From assembly GCA_910575795.1 (NCBI GenBank), contig CAJTGE010000046.1:1-37819 (forward strand): 37,819 nucleotides of DNA, read 5' to 3'. Both the position numbers and the translations under genes were made by a program. The stretch comes from Clostridiaceae bacterium. Its GTDB lineage: Bacteria; Bacillota; Clostridia; Lachnospirales; Lachnospiraceae. The notes under the pieces were generated by a model. It saw only the letters and a program-made list of their open reading frames with translations. It had not been told where the DNA came from and searched no databases. Below are positions 14,801-22,280 of this stretch, in pieces. The stretch's first letter is position 1; each line of letters begins with the position of its first letter.

Positions 14801-16507
14801 CTCCTGCTCGGAGAGCGCTGCTGTAAGGCGGAGCTGCTCTTCCTTTCTGTCTTCCAGATCGCGTTCCAGCTTCCTCACCAGCTCCCTTGAAGCGTCAAGC
14901 TTCTTTTTTAAGTCCGCCCGTTCGCGCGCCGACGCCTGAAGCTCCTTTTCATACTCGCCGCGGCGGATCTCAAGAAGGCCCGGCGGGTATTCGCCCAGCA
15001 TGTTCCGGGCCAGGCTTTCCCCGTAACGGCCGTTAAATTCCTGCTCCGACGCGTCAAAGCTCTCCACGCGGCTCTCAAGCGCCCCCTGCCCCGACGCGGC
15101 CTCAAGGGCTTTTTCCATGAGCCGGGAAAGCCGATCCTGCTCGGATCCGGTCCGCTCTGCGTTCTCTTTTCTCTTATCGCGGTTTTGTGTGAGAAGGCTC
15201 TCCGCGCGATCCCATTCCTGCCGGTAATACCGCCGCAGGCGGCGGCCCAGGCTCATCCGCTCCGGCTCCAGATCCGCGTTCCTTCTGGCGCACAGCTCCA
15301 AGCGCGAAGCCGCAAAATCGCGCTCGCGCCGCTCCTCCTCGACCGTCTCCTGCTGCCCCGCGCACGACAGGAGGTGAAGCCTGCGCGTGATACGCGCGGC
15401 CTCCCGCTCAAGCGCCTCCCGCTCGATCCCGTACATATCCCGGTTTCCCATATGGAACCGCTTTTTATCCTCCAGCTCATGGATCCTGCGCGACAGCTTT
15501 TCGTACTGAACGCGCATCATCTCATCACGGATTCCCTGTAATTCCTGCTCAAGCCCTTCGTCCGCGTCCTCAAAACGCTTCCTCTGGCGCTCCATTTCCC
15601 GGATAAAGCAGGCGATCCGGTTCTCCTGCGACGAAACCTCCTCCCCGGCCTTCTGGTACGCCAGCGCCCCGGCCCGCACGGTCTGGGCCTCTTCCTCAAA
15701 CAGGCGGATCGTATCGCGGCGTTTGATCTTCGAGCGGTTGTCCTTATAAAGCCCCGCATACTTGCCCACAAGCTCCTGGAACTCCTTTACGCGGCTTTTG
15801 TCCTTATTCAGCTTATTCTCAATGGCGTACAGAAACCATTTCTCCACAAGCCCCTTTTCATCCTTACAGTCGAGAAACAGCTCGGACAGCCCCGATTCCT
15901 TGAGATTGATCCGCTTAATGATATTTTCCCATTCCTTATAATGGATCCGGTATTCCAACAGCCTGTCAAAATACTGCCTGGACTGGGCAGGCTGGTTCAT
16001 ATCATAATAATAAAATTTCATCCCGCGATCCTGCTTATAGCTCTCAAAAAGCTGGCGGCAGGCGCCAAAGCCGAGAAGCGCAACCTCTTTTTTCCGCTTT
16101 TCCACCACGGGGAGATGGCGCAGATCCTGGATGCAGGGCTCTTGGTATTCGCTGATCAGGGACGTGATCTCCAGCTCCTCATCCGTCTCCCCGCCTGTCT
16201 CCTGGCTCCGCCGGATCATCAGGCCCGCCGTCACATATCCAGCGCCGTCGTCCAGCGCCCACTCAACCAGTATAAAGGACGGCTTTGCGGAGGTGAAATA
16301 GTCCGCAAACGCGCGATCCTTCATGTCGCGGTAGCGCTTATGGACAAAAGGCGCAAGAAGCATCTGCACCAGCACGCTCTTTCCGCCTCCGTTGCGCAGC
16401 GAAAGCAGGGTGCTCTCGCCGCCAAGCTCAAAGCACTCGTCGCTGATACGGATCGAATTGTGGTTATAATTCACATTAATCAGGCGAATTGCTTGTATTT
16501 TACTCAT
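11858..16507 (-). CDS. jetC: Wadjet JetC, MukB/SMC-like ATPase
   Basis: The SMC-type motor of the Wadjet anti-plasmid complex, thought to extrude DNA loops so that JetD can cut circular DNA. It is 1549 residues. Walker A RNGGGKS is at about 38-44 (K43), the signature NSGGEG at about 1423 (S1424) and Walker B VLVMDNPF with D1463. Between them lie two long coiled-coil arms, with a non-coil hinge-like segment near 650-750 (YGESKNRELIQNNPFLPYAL). A five-unit, 12-residue acidic tandem repeat interrupts the second arm. The start ATG overlaps the jetB stop by 8 bases. The stop TAG coincides with the end of a MITE-2 fragment, so the last residues (VEEALF) may not be ancestral. SbcC/Rad50-type proteins lack this neighbourhood, which argues for Wadjet. 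Confidence 0.92.
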   Translation of the reverse strand: MSKIQAIRLINVNYNHNSIRISDECFELGGESTLLSLRNGGGKSVLVQMLLAPFVHKRYRDMKDRAFADYFTSAKPSFILVEWALDDGAGYVTAGLMIRRSQETGGETDEELEITSLISEYQEPCIQDLRHLPVVEKRKKEVALLGFGACRQLFESYKQDRGMKFYYYDMNQPAQSRQYFDRLLEYRIHYKEWENIIKRINLKESGLSELFLDCKDEKGLVEKWFLYAIENKLNKDKSRVKEFQELVGKYAGLYKDNRSKIKRRDTIRLFEEEAQTVRAGALAYQKAGEEVSSQENRIACFIREMERQRKRFEDADEGLEQELQGIRDEMMRVQYEKLSRRIHELEDKKRFHMGNRDMYGIEREALEREAARITRRLHLLSCAGQQETVEEERRERDFAASRLELCARRNADLEPERMSLGRRLRRYYRQEWDRAESLLTQNRDKRKENAERTGSEQDRLSRLMEKALEAASGQGALESRVESFDASEQEFNGRYGESLARNMLGEYPPGLLEIRRGEYEKELQASARERADLKKKLDASRELVRKLERDLEDRKEEQLRLTAALSEQERRKAQYEEELSARRVIMKYLDLEEKHLFDREGILKASERRLLEIETLWRGLEREKDGLETELKRLISGECPELSQEMKQAFADAGIHLVYGMEWLKKNGYGESKNRELIQNNPFLPYALIMTRQEIAGLKTGLGGMFTSFPIPIIERGQLEQPGREGQGPLIPCQSVSFYVLFNEGLLNEEEVERLTEEKERQIRKKEEAAAVRKREHREYMERQERLRAQSVTEQVWKETEKELETLRESLAGLREALIQQRAALTEEKAGIGRLENGIRLCGENISRQNRRMEDFDRLCSAFARYEEDKKALEALRQKRRRLEEQQKLSGERLERLKEEARTLDSESHLLNRESERLKERLCRYEGCGGPGEEEEKGGDDRRPEEEEEKGGDRQLKEEEEKGGDRQLKEEEEKGGDRQLKEEEEKGGDRRLKEEEGGEGENGVQTEAAGHKDADASPKADSEERIHEMEARFEAITAGFSMEQRELERQSKKSLERFLKAEKALQRLQEKYSLPDGAWEAIRYSREEESHQEALLKEREKTIREKEALWGQEDKHTAVAANEIKDVQSRMERECGQSAALPREEIQSQDFDARIQKLSYLEREKETERAALSERLTCFGEILTALAEYDALPAREEISWDTDIAELSAKGLRDFKGILIRDYHHLLKALQEGRERLTAALNRMIRRDEFQDDFYRKPLESMLELTGEVSLALEQLDTTIASYDSLIEKLEVDISIVEKERDRLVDILEEYVHEVHRHMGRIDKNSTITVRSRPVKMLRLQIPAWEDNAELYHMRMQDLLDEVTHRGVALFEKGENAQEYFGTRITTRNLYDTAIGLGNVQIHLFKIEEHREYPITWAEVSRNSGGEGFLSAFVILSSLLDYMRKDESDIFAEKNEGKVLVMDNPFAQTNASHLLIPLMDMARKTNTQLLCLTGLGGESIYNRFDNIYVIHLIAAGLRNGMQYLRAKRLSGGGGEEMVSARIEVEEALF
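13531..13713 (-). repeat. 36-bp tandem repeat inside jetC
   Basis: Four near-perfect 36-base units start at 13531, 13567, 13603 and 13639, with a fifth diverged unit from 13675. Each encodes QLKEEEEKGGDR or a near variant, so the frame is preserved whatever the copy number. It falls in the C-terminal coiled-coil arm, about residues 930-992. Confidence 0.95.
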
Positions 16508-17216
16508 CCTCCCGCACCCCCAGCACCTTAAAAATGCGCTTCACATGATTCTGGTTCAGCAGATTCCAATCCATAAAATGATCCAGCTTTCTCGTTGTTT
16601 TAATCATCTCATCCTGTTCCACATACTCAATCAGGCCCTGCTTTTGCAGAAACAGCAGGATGCCGTGCAGAAAGCCCTCCTTGGTCGTGCGGGCGCGCGA
16701 GCCCTTTTCATCGGACTTAAGGGATTCATACGCCTGATACAGCGCGGCAAAATCAATCCCCGCCCGGGCGGCCTCCTCCTGGCCTTCATACTCCGCCCCC
16801 TCTTTTAAACGTGCGGAGATACAGTTCTGCAGCTCTCCCACGCGCATATACTCCCTGGACTTACTGCTGCTGCCCTGCCCGTCAAAAAACTCCGTTAAAA
16901 GCGTCAGGATCACAAACTGGGACAGGTAATAATCGCGGTCCACCGCCCCGGAGCGGCAGAGCGCGGCCTTAAGCTGCGCCTTGGAAAACCCGAGGAAATC
17001 ATTCTCCTCCTTTGGAATCAGGTAGATCACATCCCCATACCGCTCAATATTGCTGCGCGCAATCTCCCCCTGTGACTTGACGAGGTTCTGCACCTCCTCC
17101 CGCTCCGCATAAGCCTTATAAAGCGCCGCCTCCTTCTCCTCCCGCAGCTCGTGATGCTCCAGAAGATAGTAAAAAATTTCCTGGCTCAGCCGGATCTCCT
17201 CCATCTCGTATGCCAT
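16500..17216 (-). CDS. jetB: Wadjet JetB (MksE-like, DUF6063 type)
   Basis: A 238-residue kleisin-associated (KITE-type) subunit expected to bridge JetA and the JetC heads. It begins MAYEMEEIRLSQEIFYYLLEH and has a winged-helix-like C-terminal part (TKEGFLHGILLFLQKQGLIEYVE, then KLDHFMDWNLL). I recall proteins of this size and place as DUF6063 in clostridial Wadjet loci. The ATG has GGGAGGGGG close upstream. The stop overlaps the jetC start in ATGAGTAA. A 132-base gap separates it from jetA. The identification depends partly on the unmistakable JetC and JetD on either side. Confidence 0.82.
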   Translation of the reverse strand: MAYEMEEIRLSQEIFYYLLEHHELREEKEAALYKAYAEREEVQNLVKSQGEIARSNIERYGDVIYLIPKEENDFLGFSKAQLKAALCRSGAVDRDYYLSQFVILTLLTEFFDGQGSSSKSREYMRVGELQNCISARLKEGAEYEGQEEAARAGIDFAALYQAYESLKSDEKGSRARTTKEGFLHGILLFLQKQGLIEYVEQDEMIKTTRKLDHFMDWNLLNQNHVKRIFKVLGVREDE

Positions 17217-17348
17217 CGCCTCCCCCTCCCTTCTCCATTCATGTATTCCAACCGAAACGTGATTAAAAATGTCCGGGCAGCCATTTCCGGAAAATCCGGG
17301 AACATGCCGCCCGATTACCAGAATTCCTCCATATCCACATGTTTCCGG

Positions 17349-18962
17349 TTACAGAAGCGCCTCAATCCACACATTGGAACAGCGGATCCGCTTCCTCCCG
17401 CCCGCCTCATCCTGCGCCCCGTCAAACACGGCGCACTCCTCGTCCTCCATCCGGTAAACCGCAAGCCCCTTAAGCGGTTCAAAACGCGCATTCTTTTCCG
17501 TCAGGGATAACAGCATTTCATTTAGCTGAAACTCGTGCGAAGCTTCCTGGATAAACTCGCTCTTTTCCCTGCGAAGCGCCTCCAGATCAATGCGCTGGCT
17601 TTTGATAAGCTCCACCATGATCTCCTTAAAAATCTCCACATTCGGGATCAGCCTGCGCCTCTCCTCCCCGCTTAGGGGCCGTTCTGCCAGCTCCTTTAAA
17701 GAGCCCCCGCCCTTTTCCATGGCAAAATCAAGAAGACAGGCCAGGCACCCCTCATATTTAAGCCTCTTCTCACGCCGCCGGCGTTCCTGCTCTGCTCTCC
17801 AGGCGCCCTCGTCAAAATCAAGCGCCTCCTCTCCGTACTCGTCCGCCTCCCGCCTCCGGCTCATCCGCTGGAAGCGGAACGCCTGGTTCGGATTGTAGCT
17901 CTTATCCGGCTCCCGCCCAAACAAGGGGCGCAGAAAATAATCCAGCTCCTCCAGGGACGAGGGCTTTTTTAGCACCTTATCATACAGGGCTGTCCGGAGC
18001 GGGAACCGCTTAATGAACGACATCTGCGAGAGCGCCTCCAGTTCCCTTGTATAGAGCGATTTCAAATCAAAATGGCCGCCCAGGATCCGCTGGTGCTCGT
18101 CAATAGCCCTGCCTAAATACGTCTCAATCACCCGCAGGTGTCCGAGCTTTTCCACATCCTCCGGGTCTAAGCGCTTCACATTGATATTCTGCTCCTCAAG
18201 CTCCTTCACGCGCTTTTTGACCATATCGCGGTAGTCCTGGAACTTCCTCCCCGTATCGCTGATCGTCTCCAGATTTTCCAGAAGAATCTCCTCGTAATCC
18301 TTCACCGAATAGTCGAGCGCATTGCGGCGGATCCTCCCCATGGCCTCTTGAATCTTCTGCATCTGAATCCGAAGAAGGTTGAACACATTTTTAATGTCAT
18401 CCACAGCCTTATCGTAGCTCTGTTTTTCCAGGTGTAACTGAAAGATCATTTCATGGATGGTCAGCTTTAAATTGCTCTCAATTTCCAGCGTAGACAAAAG
18501 AAGGCCATATCCGTCGTCCGTCAGATAATAGGAAGTGCGCTTCACCTCCTGATCCAGATACACAACGCGGTTGGCCACATAATGGATATGCATGATCTGA
18601 TAAGCGTTCCGTTCAAAATCATAGCCGTCAAAATACATGGCCCTGCCCTCATTGGACAAAACCACATTTACTATAAAATCCCCCAGATTCCTGCATTCCT
18701 CATACGAAACCGGCTTTCCGAAATGCTGCGCATTCAGGGAATCGATATACGCCCCGATATCGTCCATGGTGCAGTTCTCCTCCTTTAAGGACTGCTCCAT
18801 GATATACAAAAGAACCGCCATAATCAGGTTCATCTGCTCGTCAAACCGCGCGAACCCGTACTGCTTCCAGGTCGTCTTCTGGATCCCCTGCGCCGTCAGG
18901 ACCGCAAACAGGCCCACATTCTTCATCCGCCTCGGAAACTGCTTCAGAAACTCATACTGCAT
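17349..18962 (-). CDS. jetA: Wadjet JetA (MksF-like kleisin)
   Basis: A 537-residue kleisin subunit that would close the JetC dimer ring. The N-terminal part has winged-helix-like segments (FLKQFPRRMKNVGLFAVLTA). The middle, about residues 180-300, is helical and coiled (KAVDDIKNVFNLLRIQMQKIQEAM; KRVKELEEQNINVKRLD). The C-terminal region carries a basic, R/E-rich linker and a final domain. This matches the JetA family layout as I know it. The start ATG lies inside the last codons of jetD (11-base overlap), so the two are translationally coupled. Confidence 0.85.
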   Translation of the reverse strand: MQYEFLKQFPRRMKNVGLFAVLTAQGIQKTTWKQYGFARFDEQMNLIMAVLLYIMEQSLKEENCTMDDIGAYIDSLNAQHFGKPVSYEECRNLGDFIVNVVLSNEGRAMYFDGYDFERNAYQIMHIHYVANRVVYLDQEVKRTSYYLTDDGYGLLLSTLEIESNLKLTIHEMIFQLHLEKQSYDKAVDDIKNVFNLLRIQMQKIQEAMGRIRRNALDYSVKDYEEILLENLETISDTGRKFQDYRDMVKKRVKELEEQNINVKRLDPEDVEKLGHLRVIETYLGRAIDEHQRILGGHFDLKSLYTRELEALSQMSFIKRFPLRTALYDKVLKKPSSLEELDYFLRPLFGREPDKSYNPNQAFRFQRMSRRREADEYGEEALDFDEGAWRAEQERRRREKRLKYEGCLACLLDFAMEKGGGSLKELAERPLSGEERRRLIPNVEIFKEIMVELIKSQRIDLEALRREKSEFIQEASHEFQLNEMLLSLTEKNARFEPLKGLAVYRMEDEECAVFDGAQDEAGGRKRIRCSNVWIEALL

Positions 18963-19971
18963 GATCCGCCATCCCCTCCAGACTCTTTAAATCCGAAATA
19001 TTTAAAATCTCCTGCGGAATATACCGCCCGCCGCTAAGGAGCGCCTGCGCCTCCTTACGCGTTTCCTCCGAAAAAAACGAAAAAAAGCGCCCGCTCATCT
19101 TCCGGTTCTGCCCCTCCTTCATAAGCGGAAGCGCGGGAACGGCCCTGCCCTTCGAGAGCATAGCCTCATAGGCCGGGACAAACGGCCGGATCTCCCACTG
19201 GCCCTCAAACAGCCTTGCCAGATTCTCATAGATCACGATGCCCTCGCAGTCCAGATCCCCAAAATAAAGGATCCGGTTCCCGGCCTCCCTCATATACGGC
19301 TCCGCCTGCAGGCTGAACTCCTCAAACGAGCGCCAAATCCCCTTGCCGCCCCCGTAAATCAGGGTTCCCACCTCCACGCCAAAAAGCCGCTTCCCGCCCT
19401 CGAGGAGAAAACGGCGCATACTGTAAAACGGATCCTTGTTTTCCAGAATCAGAAGATTCTGCGGCACAGCCCTCGTGTGGGCATAGTACGCCAGCGGCTC
19501 CGTGGTCGGATACAGGTTCAGAAACGAAAGATTCAGGCCGCACCGCTTAAGCACCGCCGGCCCCTGCTCCCTTGACAGAAACTTCTCGCGCGCCCAGATC
19601 TCAAAGCTCCTCTCATTCATCGATTCCTGCGTCTGCAAAAGCTCCCGGCGATGCAGCAGAAAATCGCTGAGAAGCAGCACATATTCCCGGTCCCGCCTGT
19701 ATGCGGCCGGGTGCTTCAGATAATAATCCACGTCGATCAGCGGCGACAGCTTATAAAGCAGCTCCTCCCTCCGATCGCCGTCATCCTCCTCCGGATCCGC
19801 CAGCCAATATTCCCGGTACAGGGCCGGCTTCTTTCCGTTCAGGCCCGACGCCTTTACCGGCTTCGCCTCCCCGGCCTCAAGAAGCCCCAGAATGGTCTGG
19901 TACTGGGCGCTGTAGGGAGCGCCGGCGGCGGCGTGGAGGGATAAAAGAGCTTCTAATGAGATGCGTTTCAT
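18952..19971 (-). CDS. jetD: Wadjet JetD, Toprim-domain nuclease subunit
   Basis: A 339-residue topoisomerase VI A-like subunit (DUF2220 family), proposed to cleave plasmid DNA held by JetABC. The Toprim acidic residues are clear: E177 in LLILENKDPF and D239/D241 in YFGDLDCEG. The N-terminal half (about 1-150) is expected to hold the DNA-binding winged helix. Here jetD is first of the four genes (D-A-B-C) instead of last, as in the well-studied jetABCD arrangement. I associate this order with the clostridial type III class, but I could not check that. The start overlaps the stop of the 121-residue gene upstream (ATGA). Confidence 0.9.
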   Translation of the reverse strand: MKRISLEALLSLHAAAGAPYSAQYQTILGLLEAGEAKPVKASGLNGKKPALYREYWLADPEEDDGDRREELLYKLSPLIDVDYYLKHPAAYRRDREYVLLLSDFLLHRRELLQTQESMNERSFEIWAREKFLSREQGPAVLKRCGLNLSFLNLYPTTEPLAYYAHTRAVPQNLLILENKDPFYSMRRFLLEGGKRLFGVEVGTLIYGGGKGIWRSFEEFSLQAEPYMREAGNRILYFGDLDCEGIVIYENLARLFEGQWEIRPFVPAYEAMLSKGRAVPALPLMKEGQNRKMSGRFFSFFSEETRKEAQALLSGGRYIPQEILNISDLKSLEGMADHAV

Positions 19972-20333
19972 ATGAGCGGCCTTTCATGAGACGGGGTGTC
20001 CTGCTGTCTTGTGTCCGTATACTTTTCGATAAAAAACAAAATATTAGCATACGCAAATATATCCATATTCCGGAGCCTGTAACGCAAATAATATAATGCC
20101 TTGCAAAAACTATCCGGAAAATCACTTTCTTCTGAATCTATTTCATGATAAGTAACCGGAAGAATCAGCCGGCTCTCCGGCTCCTCTAATCCATCGCTGA
20201 TTCTGTATTGTCCGATAATATTCAGGCCAACATACACAGCCAAATACTCATTGGCCATTAACAGCCTGTGAGGCAAATGCGGTATAAAACGATTTACTTT
20301 CAGCACTCTGCTTTTTAAAACAGCATACATCAT
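19968..20333 (-). CDS. 121-residue protein of unknown function at the head of the Wadjet operon
   Basis: The stop codon overlaps the jetD start in ATGA, so translation is coupled and the gene belongs to the operon. The product is soluble. It has a basic start (VLKSRVLKVNRFIPHLPHR), a hydrophobic centre (EYLAVYVGLNIIGQYR), an acidic stretch (EIDSEESDFPD) and an aromatic helix-like part (KALYYLRYRLRNMDIFAYANILFFIEKY). Codon choice is visibly more AT-rich than in the jet genes. No good ribosome site precedes ATG 20333; another ATG directly upstream is in a different frame. I do not recognise a family. It could be a regulator, an accessory subunit, or the tail of an older gene. Confidence 0.6.
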   Translation of the reverse strand: MMYAVLKSRVLKVNRFIPHLPHRLLMANEYLAVYVGLNIIGQYRISDGLEEPESRLILPVTYHEIDSEESDFPDSFCKALYYLRYRLRNMDIFAYANILFFIEKYTDTRQQDTPSHERPLI

Positions 20334-20492
20334 ACATGATGCAATCTTATGTCTGTCAAGCGCCTGCCCGGCTTTTCCATGTAGTTACGTTTTATCTCAT
20401 CACGTCTTCTCTGATAAAACTTAAAAATCCTGTTTCCTGACAGCTTTCTCTTTGTTTTTTCCTAAAATAATACCTGCATTCTGTCGCTATTT

Positions 20493-20501
20493 AGTATAAC
20501 A
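20493..20501 (-). promoter_or_regulatory. candidate extended -10 for the Wadjet operon
   Basis: The minus strand carries TGTTATACT, an extended -10 element, but a poor -35 (TTCCAT at 17 bases). A transcript from here would have a leader of about 150 bases before the 121-residue gene. The rest of 20334-20629 shows no gene; it is AT-rich on the operon side. Confidence 0.35.
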
Positions 20502-20629
20502 TAAATTACAGTAACATGGAAGCAAAAATCCCGGGGCTTTTAAGCCAGAGTTACTATTCACAAGATATTTCTTAACAGCTCCCTGCGCTGCATGTGAACT
20601 ATAGTCAATATATGACGAAACTACATGGA

Positions 20630-20685
20630 GTCGCCAAATGGGCAGGCCGGCATGCTCACTTGGCTCATTGCTCGCGTGAATAAAA
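20630..20685 (+). repeat. dispersed repeat family R1, partial copy 3
   Basis: Carries only the last third of the R1 unit: GTCGCCAAATG, then GGCATGCTCACTTGGCTC, then ATTGCTCGCGTGAATAA. It is more diverged than copies 1 and 2. It lies about 100 bases upstream of the TIGR04086 gene. Confidence 0.65.
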
Positions 20686-20783
20686 AGCTGAACCGCCAAA
20701 GAATCTTTCCGGGACGGATGTCCGAATATCCGTCCCGCATCTTGAATATACATAGACCAGAACACAATAAAAAGGAGTCAACC

Positions 20784-21143
20784 ATGGGAAAATCAAGCTA
20801 CCGGATCCTCATCCGCGCTCTTTTTACCTCCTACATCCTCACCGCCCTGTTTCTCGTTCTGCTGGCATTCGGGCTGTACCGGTTCCATCTAACCGAGCCG
20901 CAGGTCGAGATCGGAATCAACGTAATCTACGTTCTCTCCTGCTTCATCTCCGGCATTGTCGCCGGAAAGCTGTCGCGCTTTAAGCGCTTCCTCTGGGGTT
21001 TCGCGGCCGGGGCATGTTATTTCCTTATCCTCCTCGGAACCTCGTTCCTGATCAAAAAGCAGATCGGAACCAGCCCAAGAGAGCTCATCCTCATCTTTGC
21101 CATGTGCGCAGGCAGCGGAACCATCGGCGGAATGATAAGCTAA
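20784..21143 (+). CDS. TIGR04086-family membrane protein
   Basis: A 119-residue integral membrane protein with four hydrophobic segments (about 9-29, 40-59, 66-86 and 100-118) and a short basic N-terminus. The pattern (SYILTALFLVLLAFGLYRF; GINVIYVLSCFISGIVAGKL; FLWGFAAGACYFLILLGTS; a final GSGTIGGM) fits the TIGR04086 family, common in clostridia and of unknown function. ATG 20784 has AAAAGGAG seven bases upstream. The frame is open further upstream through the R1 repeat, which I take as non-coding. It stands alone, divergent from the Wadjet operon and convergent with abiH. Confidence 0.85.
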   Translation: MGKSSYRILIRALFTSYILTALFLVLLAFGLYRFHLTEPQVEIGINVIYVLSCFISGIVAGKLSRFKRFLWGFAAGACYFLILLGTSFLIKKQIGTSPRELILIFAMCAGSGTIGGMIS

Positions 21144-21219
21144 GGAACGATTTACAGACAATTTTGTGACAGTTTCTGGCTCATTACAATCCAAATACCT
21201 CCGCCCCTGCCCTCTCCCG

Positions 21220-21252
21220 TTATGCAGCTCACTCCCGCGGCGGGCTGCATAA
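21220..21252. repeat. inverted repeat between the TIGR04086 gene and abiH
   Basis: TTATGCAGC and GCTGCATAA pair across 15 bases. It lies in the 171-base convergent gap and could reduce read-through, but no U-tract follows on either strand. Confidence 0.4.
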
Positions 21253-21314
21253 GGGCGGCCTGCTGACGCTGCCAAAATCCAGGCGCTGCCAAACCGAACT
21301 GCTCCATTCTGCCC

Positions 21315-22253
21315 TTATATATGAAAAGAACCAAATTCCCCCTTAAACCCGCACTCCCTGATTTTCTGCTGATAACCCGGCAGCTTATCCTTATCATAAT
21401 CATACAGGTACCAAACTGCCTGATCCGGCAAACGTCTGCAAATCTCTTTCACATAAAACAGATCCATATCTCCGAATGAAAAACCAATAGAATATACAGC
21501 GTCAATACCATTCCCCACTCTCTGAAAAAAGCCCTGATGCGCCTTAAATGCGCGCCTCGTGTCCTTTCTTAAAAGCGAATCTAAAGCAGAAAGCGCATCC
21601 TCCGCCCCAATATACTGTCCCATATACTCATCCGTATAATCCTCATTCCTGCCATGTCCAAAAAATATCTCCTGTCCCTGCTTCCCATGTATATGGCAAA
21701 TCCGCCCCGGATCCACCCCATACGCCCGCTCAAGCGTCTCCGTATAATTAAACGTCAGAAAAAGATCCTCTTCATCAATGAATCCCTTAAAATCCCTCTT
21801 TGGCTTCACCTTGTCCACCTGAATCCGGTCTATCCACTTCGAGAAAAATTTTTTGATGTCTGGCACAATGATTTGGAGAGCCAGCCCCAAATCTTCATTG
21901 TTATAAGCCGTCTTCCAGTCATCCAAATCCCCATCCTCATCAAGGATTTCCGGCAGAAAATCAAATACCTCCGCATAGTCAAGCCTCCCCAGGGACGCCT
22001 CCAGATCGCTCCAGCGCGCGCCCTCCGGTTCCGCGGCAGAAATCAGGCCCACAAGAAACGCGGCCGCCTCCTCTATGTCAAATATTAAATCTCCCTTTGG
22101 CCCTGTCATCACCTCCGGAAGATCAGGCATAACCTCACACGCTTCCTTGTCTACGTTGTATTCCTCACACAAAAATTCCCGAAAATCCTCATATGAAGTA
22201 CAAAGCCCATGCGCCCGGTCAAACCCATTTCCAATCACAAACAGATGCTTCAT
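21315..22253 (-). CDS. AbiH-family abortive infection protein
   Basis: A 312-residue phage-defence protein of the AbiH family, whose founding member aborts lactococcal phage infection by an unknown mechanism. Diagnostic segments are NGFDRAHGLCTSYEDF at the start (residues 8-23), LTFNYTETLERAYG, ICHIHG and the late SIGFSFGDMDLFY. The ATG is preceded by GGGAGGAG with a four-base spacing. It lies 27 bases behind the CorC-type gene and is surely cotranscribed with it, so its expression would be constitutive with a housekeeping gene. With the Wadjet operon about 1.3 kb away it marks a defence island. Confidence 0.88.
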   Translation of the reverse strand: MKHLFVIGNGFDRAHGLCTSYEDFREFLCEEYNVDKEACEVMPDLPEVMTGPKGDLIFDIEEAAAFLVGLISAAEPEGARWSDLEASLGRLDYAEVFDFLPEILDEDGDLDDWKTAYNNEDLGLALQIIVPDIKKFFSKWIDRIQVDKVKPKRDFKGFIDEEDLFLTFNYTETLERAYGVDPGRICHIHGKQGQEIFFGHGRNEDYTDEYMGQYIGAEDALSALDSLLRKDTRRAFKAHQGFFQRVGNGIDAVYSIGFSFGDMDLFYVKEICRRLPDQAVWYLYDYDKDKLPGYQQKIRECGFKGEFGSFHI

Positions 22254-22280
22254 CCCACTCCTCCCGCTGCCCTGCAGCCT

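Noticed and set aside
11858..16507. SbcC/Rad50-type repair ATPase
   Set aside because: The coiled-coil ATPase alone would allow it, but there is no SbcD nuclease and the neighbours are kleisin, KITE-type and Toprim subunits of Wadjet.
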